Below, one piece after another: positions 5,197 through 7,668 of a DNA stretch of 7,668 nt. Origin of the DNA: JBHIBA01 sp046758845 (GTDB taxonomy: Bacteria; UBA8248; JACPRG01; G963555815). The stretch covers positions 1 to 7,668 of the forward strand of contig JBHIBA010000227.1 in NCBI GenBank assembly GCA_046758845.1, given 5' to 3'. Every line of letters begins with the position of its first letter. The first letter of the stretch is position 1. The translations under genes were made by a program, and so were the position numbers. The notes beneath the pieces were generated by a model. That model was not told where the DNA came from and did not search any database. It was given only the letters and a program-made list of their open reading frames with translations.

Positions 5197-6864
5197 TCAC
5201 TTCACGAAGTGCCAGGTCTCGGCGTTCCAGGTGACGGGGGTGTCCGTACCGGTGGGTCTCCAGTTGCGGAACTCGGGGCGGGTGGCCGAGACGTCCAGAC
5301 GGAAGTAAAGGGGGAGCGCCGGCAACTCTTCCGTCCAGATCTCCTGCTCCCGGTGAAAGAGGCGGATGCGTTCTTTCTCGTCGATGGTCGCCGGGATGAG
5401 ATGGTCGATGCGGGAGATCTCCTCGTGGACGAAGGCGGTGTTGTTCTGCCCTTGCCAGTTGTTCTTCTCGGAAGGGATGTTGTCTTTCGTCCAGAAGGCC
5501 TCTCCATCGGAAGCGGGGTTCAGAAGCCAAGCGTACATCGCCAGGTGAGGGAACTTCCGGTAGCGGACGGTTTCGCCGAAATAGACCTTCGCCGGCTGGT
5601 TGCGGATAGTCACCTCGACGCCGACCTTCCGCCAATTGGAGCGGATGACCTGCTGGATCTTCTCCCGGACCTTGTCGCCCGCGGTGGTCATCAGGACGAG
5701 GCGCATCTCCAGGCCATCCCCCTTGCGGCGGACACCGTCTTTTCCCGCCATCCAGCCTGCCTCTTCCAGAAGTTCCTCGGCGCGCTCGGGGTCGTAAGGG
5801 TACTTCTTCACGTCGGGGTTGTAGCCGTAGTGTTGGGGCGGGAGCCAGGAGTGGGCCACCACTTGCCTCCCCTCGAACAGGGCCTGGACGATCCCCTCCC
5901 GGTTGGTGGCGTACAGCAGGGCCTGGCGGACGCGCTTGTCTTTCAGGAGGGGGGAGTCGAGGTTGAAGTCGATGTGCTCCCAGATCATCCCGGGTGTGAA
6001 CAGCGCGCGGAGTTCGTTGCCCCGCCGTTTCTGGAGGTCGAGGGCCTGGTCGAAGGAAAAACCCACGGGGGAGATGGCGTGCACGCCGCCTGAGGCAAGG
6101 TTCACCTCCAGCGCCCCCGTGTTGGGGATGATCTTGTAGGTGATCCGGCGGAGGCGGACGGGCGTTCCCGGAAAATGAGGGTTTCGTTCCAGAACGAGAT
6201 AATTCCCCGGCTCCCAGGCCGTAAGACGGTAAGGCCCGTTGCCGACGGGCTTCGTGTTGAAGAAGCTCTCGCTATAGGCCTTCGGCCCTCGCTTCAAGAG
6301 AGGTTCGAGGACGTGCCTGGGGAGCGGGAAGTGGACGTTGTCGTTGGCCCTGGCGAAGGGCTCCTTCCAGGTGACCACCAGGGTGTAAGGGTCCGGGGCC
6401 TCCATCTTCTCGATGCGGCGGTCCACGTCCCGGGTGATCACCGGCATCCCTTTCGTCATGATGGCCCTGTGGGCGAAGACGAAATCCTCCGCCGTGACGG
6501 GCGCGCCGTCTTCCCACTTGTAGCCCCTGCGGATATTCCAGGTGGTCCTCATCCTCCCGCCAGGCAGCAGCTCAATGCCGCCGTTCTCCAGTGTCGGGAT
6601 TTCATGGGCCATGACGGGGCGCAGCTTCAGGGTGTCGTCCCGCATGACCAGCGCTCGGAAGATGGCGCCCCGGATTTCGGTCCCGGCCATCATCTCGCCA
6701 AACAAGGGGTCGAGACTGTCGGGCTCCTGCGCGATGCCGACGACGACCTCCTCCGCCCTCGGGGAGGACGACTTGGGGTCGCCGGAAGGGGATGTATCCT
6801 CCCCGCTGCAACCGGCAGCCAGCGTGAGGATGACGGCGAGAACCCACAGGAACGGTGTGAGCAT
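5197..6864 (-). CDS. DppA/OppA-type extracytoplasmic solute-binding lipoprotein (SBP_bac_5 family)
   Basis: The 555-residue receptor captures peptides or a similar solute outside the inner membrane and passes it to the permeases encoded downstream. The N-terminus is a lipoprotein signal: hydrophobic residues 5-17, then a lipobox LAAGC with the lipidated Cys at 19, followed by a Ser/Pro-rich linker (20-37). The mature domain begins with VVVGIAQEPDSLDPLF (40-55). GYKWEDGAPVTAEDFVF (114-130), PVGNGPYRL (206-214), ERNPHF (226-231), VRQALLYATNR (312-322) and YDPERAEELLEEAGW (357-371) are the standard family landmarks in order. Length is normal (E. coli DppA 535). The ATG has GGGGGA six bases upstream, and a possible -10 box lies about 36 bases ahead. 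Unlike typical dpp operons, the permease genes do not follow directly; 633 repeat-laden bases intervene. Pairing with those permeases is inferred from order and strand. Confidence 0.95.
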   Translation of the reverse strand: MLTPFLWVLAVILTLAAGCSGEDTSPSGDPKSSSPRAEEVVVGIAQEPDSLDPLFGEMMAGTEIRGAIFRALVMRDDTLKLRPVMAHEIPTLENGGIELLPGGRMRTTWNIRRGYKWEDGAPVTAEDFVFAHRAIMTKGMPVITRDVDRRIEKMEAPDPYTLVVTWKEPFARANDNVHFPLPRHVLEPLLKRGPKAYSESFFNTKPVGNGPYRLTAWEPGNYLVLERNPHFPGTPVRLRRITYKIIPNTGALEVNLASGGVHAISPVGFSFDQALDLQKRRGNELRALFTPGMIWEHIDFNLDSPLLKDKRVRQALLYATNREGIVQALFEGRQVVAHSWLPPQHYGYNPDVKKYPYDPERAEELLEEAGWMAGKDGVRRKGDGLEMRLVLMTTAGDKVREKIQQVIRSNWRKVGVEVTIRNQPAKVYFGETVRYRKFPHLAMYAWLLNPASDGEAFWTKDNIPSEKNNWQGQNNTAFVHEEISRIDHLIPATIDEKERIRLFHREQEIWTEELPALPLYFRLDVSATRPEFRNWRPTGTDTPVTWNAETWHFVK

Positions 6865-6899
6865 AAAAGGTCCCCCGGAAAAGGGATGCGTCTGGGCTG

Positions 6900-6907
6900 A
6901 TAATATA
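6900..6907 (-). promoter_or_regulatory. Possible -10 region of the receptor gene promoter
   Basis: The minus strand reads TATATTAT here, the most AT-rich spot ahead of the ATG at 6864. TATATT or TATTAT would give a leader of about 30 bases. No convincing -35 hexamer lies 16-18 bases further upstream, so this is weak. Confidence 0.3.
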
Positions 6908-6976
6908 CAGGAGCCTTTTGTTTTGTGTTGGAGGGTTCGTAGATGGGGGGGGTCTGTTTGTCGTCCCGAGCCGGCT

Positions 6977-7007
6977 GAGGCCGCAGGGTCATCGACCCTC
7001 GGCCCTC
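6977..7007. repeat. Hairpin with AGGGTC/GACCCT core
   Basis: AGGGTC (6985-6990) and GACCCT (6994-6999) pair around a three-base loop. CCG/CGG and further GG/CC pairs extend the stem outward, with single bulges at 6984 and near 7005. Role unknown; no T-run follows. Confidence 0.45.
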
Positions 7008-7092
7008 GCTACAACGGACGGGGATTCGGACAAAGTAGAAAGCCATCGAAAGGCCACAGACAACCGGCACAGACAACCCACGCCCGCCCAAA

Positions 7093-7135
7093 GCAGGCCC
7101 GGCCACGGAGTGGCGGTCCTTACACATCAGTTTTC
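7093..7135 (+). repeat. Dispersed repeat copy B (partner at 4752-4792, opposite orientation)
   Basis: Begins with GCAGGCCCGGCC (7093-7104), identical to the minus-strand copy at 4792-4781. It continues ACGGAGTGGCGG and ends ATCAGTTTTC. Similarity fades with small length differences, as expected for old copies of an intergenic repeat. Confidence 0.5.
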
Positions 7136-7144
7136 GAGGCGGTG

Positions 7145-7198
7145 TGGGGGGACAGTTTTCAAGGCATGTCCCGAGCCGAGTCGAGGGATGTCCCCCCA
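7145..7198. repeat. Inverted repeat with 10-base perfect arms directly after the livM stop
   Basis: TGGGGGGACA (7145-7154) is the exact reverse complement of TGTCCCCCCA (7189-7198). The interior carries TCCCGAGCCGAGTCGAGGGA (7169-7188), related to the motif at 4920-4939. It begins six bases after the livM stop on the minus strand. It could work as a transcript-end stabiliser or factor-independent barrier, but there is no T-run for a classical terminator. Confidence 0.55.
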
Positions 7199-7203
7199 GG
7201 TCC

Positions 7204-7668
7204 TCAGGCGGTGGCCTGCTGCCTTCGCAGGAAGGCGAAGGGGTCGCGGCTCAGCAGGCCTTCCGGCCGGAAGATCATCATGAGCACCAGGATCACACCG
7301 AAGGCGATCCCGCGCAACTCGACCCCCGCGATGGTGATGTTGCGCAGGAAGACCTCGTCCAGAAGGGTCAGCAAGACCGTGCCGGCCACTGCTCCCCAGT
7401 AAGTCCGCATCCCGCCCACGAAAACGAAGATGATGAACTCGATGGAGACGAAGACGTTGAAGTTGACGGGTTCCATGGAGCGGGCGAAGTGTGCCCAGAA
7501 GGCGCCCCCGATCCCGGCGATGAACGCCGAAATGGCGAACGCCTGGATCTTCATCGTCGTCAGGTTGATCCCCATCAGCTCGGCCACGTCCTCGTCGGCG
7601 TGGACGGCTTCGAAGGCGCGGCCCATCCGGGAGCGTTCCAGTCGCGAGAAGAAGAACAGCAGCAGGGC
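7204..7668 (-). CDS. livM: LivM-type branched-chain amino-acid ABC permease, N-terminal part outside window
   Basis: The frame is open to the right edge and gives 154 residues ending in LRRQQATA. It starts within the conserved loop ALLLFFFSRLERSRMGRAFE, followed by AVHADEDVAELMGINLTTMKIQAFAISAFIAG. This 'RS+MGRA..A...DE.AAE.MGIN' segment is the ATPase-contacting loop of LivM proteins. GGAFWAHF, then FVFVGGMRTYWGAVAGTVLLTLL and a closing FRPEGLL are also typical. LivM is one of two membrane subunits of the high-affinity branched-chain amino-acid importer. In usual operons livG and livF (ATPases) follow livM; here a 339-base repeat-bearing gap and then a peptide receptor follow. The other Liv genes must be upstream (to the right) or elsewhere. 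Related systems move amides, urea or aromatic acids, so the substrate is open. Confidence 0.93.
   Translation of the reverse strand, partial: ALLLFFFSRLERSRMGRAFEAVHADEDVAELMGINLTTMKIQAFAISAFIAGIGGAFWAHFARSMEPVNFNVFVSIEFIIFVFVGGMRTYWGAVAGTVLLTLLDEVFLRNITIAGVELRGIAFGVILVLMMIFRPEGLLSRDPFAFLRRQQATA

Larger units (their letters stand above)
6865..7203. other. 339-base gap between livM and the receptor gene, with repeats
   Basis: No gene is supported. The gap holds a possible promoter near 6900, a run of eight G (6945-6952) in the same TGGGGGGGGTC context found at 5038-5048, a hairpin (6977-7007), a two-copy tandem CACAGACAACC (7055-7065 and 7068-7078), the second copy of a dispersed repeat (7093-7135) and an inverted repeat just after the livM stop (7145-7198). 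The octamer CAGTTTTC occurs twice, at 7128-7135 and 7153-7160. Confidence 0.7.

Noticed and set aside
7055..7078. Start of a CRISPR array or longer tandem repeat
   Set aside because: Only two copies of an 11-base unit, separated by two bases; no further copies or spacer pattern.
6918..7283. Plus-strand open frame of 121 codons across the second gap and into livM
   Set aside because: It overlaps livM on the opposite strand, crosses repeats and has no recognisable domain.

Overview
The window is a high-GC bacterial stretch: lines I counted by eye are near 65-70% GC in most genes and 43-52% inside one gene. Every gene I can support lies on the minus strand, so transcription runs from high to low coordinates. 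The lipoprotein-type solute receptor and the import-type ABC permeases point to a Gram-negative-style free-living bacterium. GC-rich hairpins and small inverted-repeat elements fill the gaps. That style reminds me of Deltaproteobacteria and other uncultured lineages known from metagenomes, but nothing here fixes the taxon.

In transcription order: (1) the C-terminal half of a LivM-type branched-chain amino-acid permease, cut by the right edge (7204-7668). (2) A 339-base gap with repeats and a possible promoter. (3) A DppA/OppA-type lipoprotein receptor (5197-6864). (4) A 633-base gap with at least two elements bounded by perfect 12-13 bp inverted repeats and several strong hairpins. (5) A tight run of DppB/OppB-type permease (3601-4563), DppC/OppC-type permease (2671-3594), RNA 3'-terminal phosphate cyclase RtcA (1554-2639) and a small low-GC protein with a RusA-like acidic motif (992-1582). 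(6) A 109-base gap with a promoter candidate. (7) An NMT1/SsuA-like substrate-binding protein with no visible signal peptide, cut by the left edge (1-882).

DppA, DppB and DppC would form the receptor and membrane channel of a peptide importer. The two ATPases that usually follow (DppD/DppF) are absent; RtcA and the RusA-like protein occupy that place. No ABC ATPase is present anywhere in the window, although parts of three different importers are. These importers must therefore use ATPases encoded elsewhere, either just outside the window or at another locus.

The points most worth checking are the RusA-like protein (possible new nuclease family member, base composition unlike its neighbours), its close coupling to RtcA, and the inverted-repeat elements between dppA and dppB. 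I found no CRISPR array, tRNA, rRNA or transposase.
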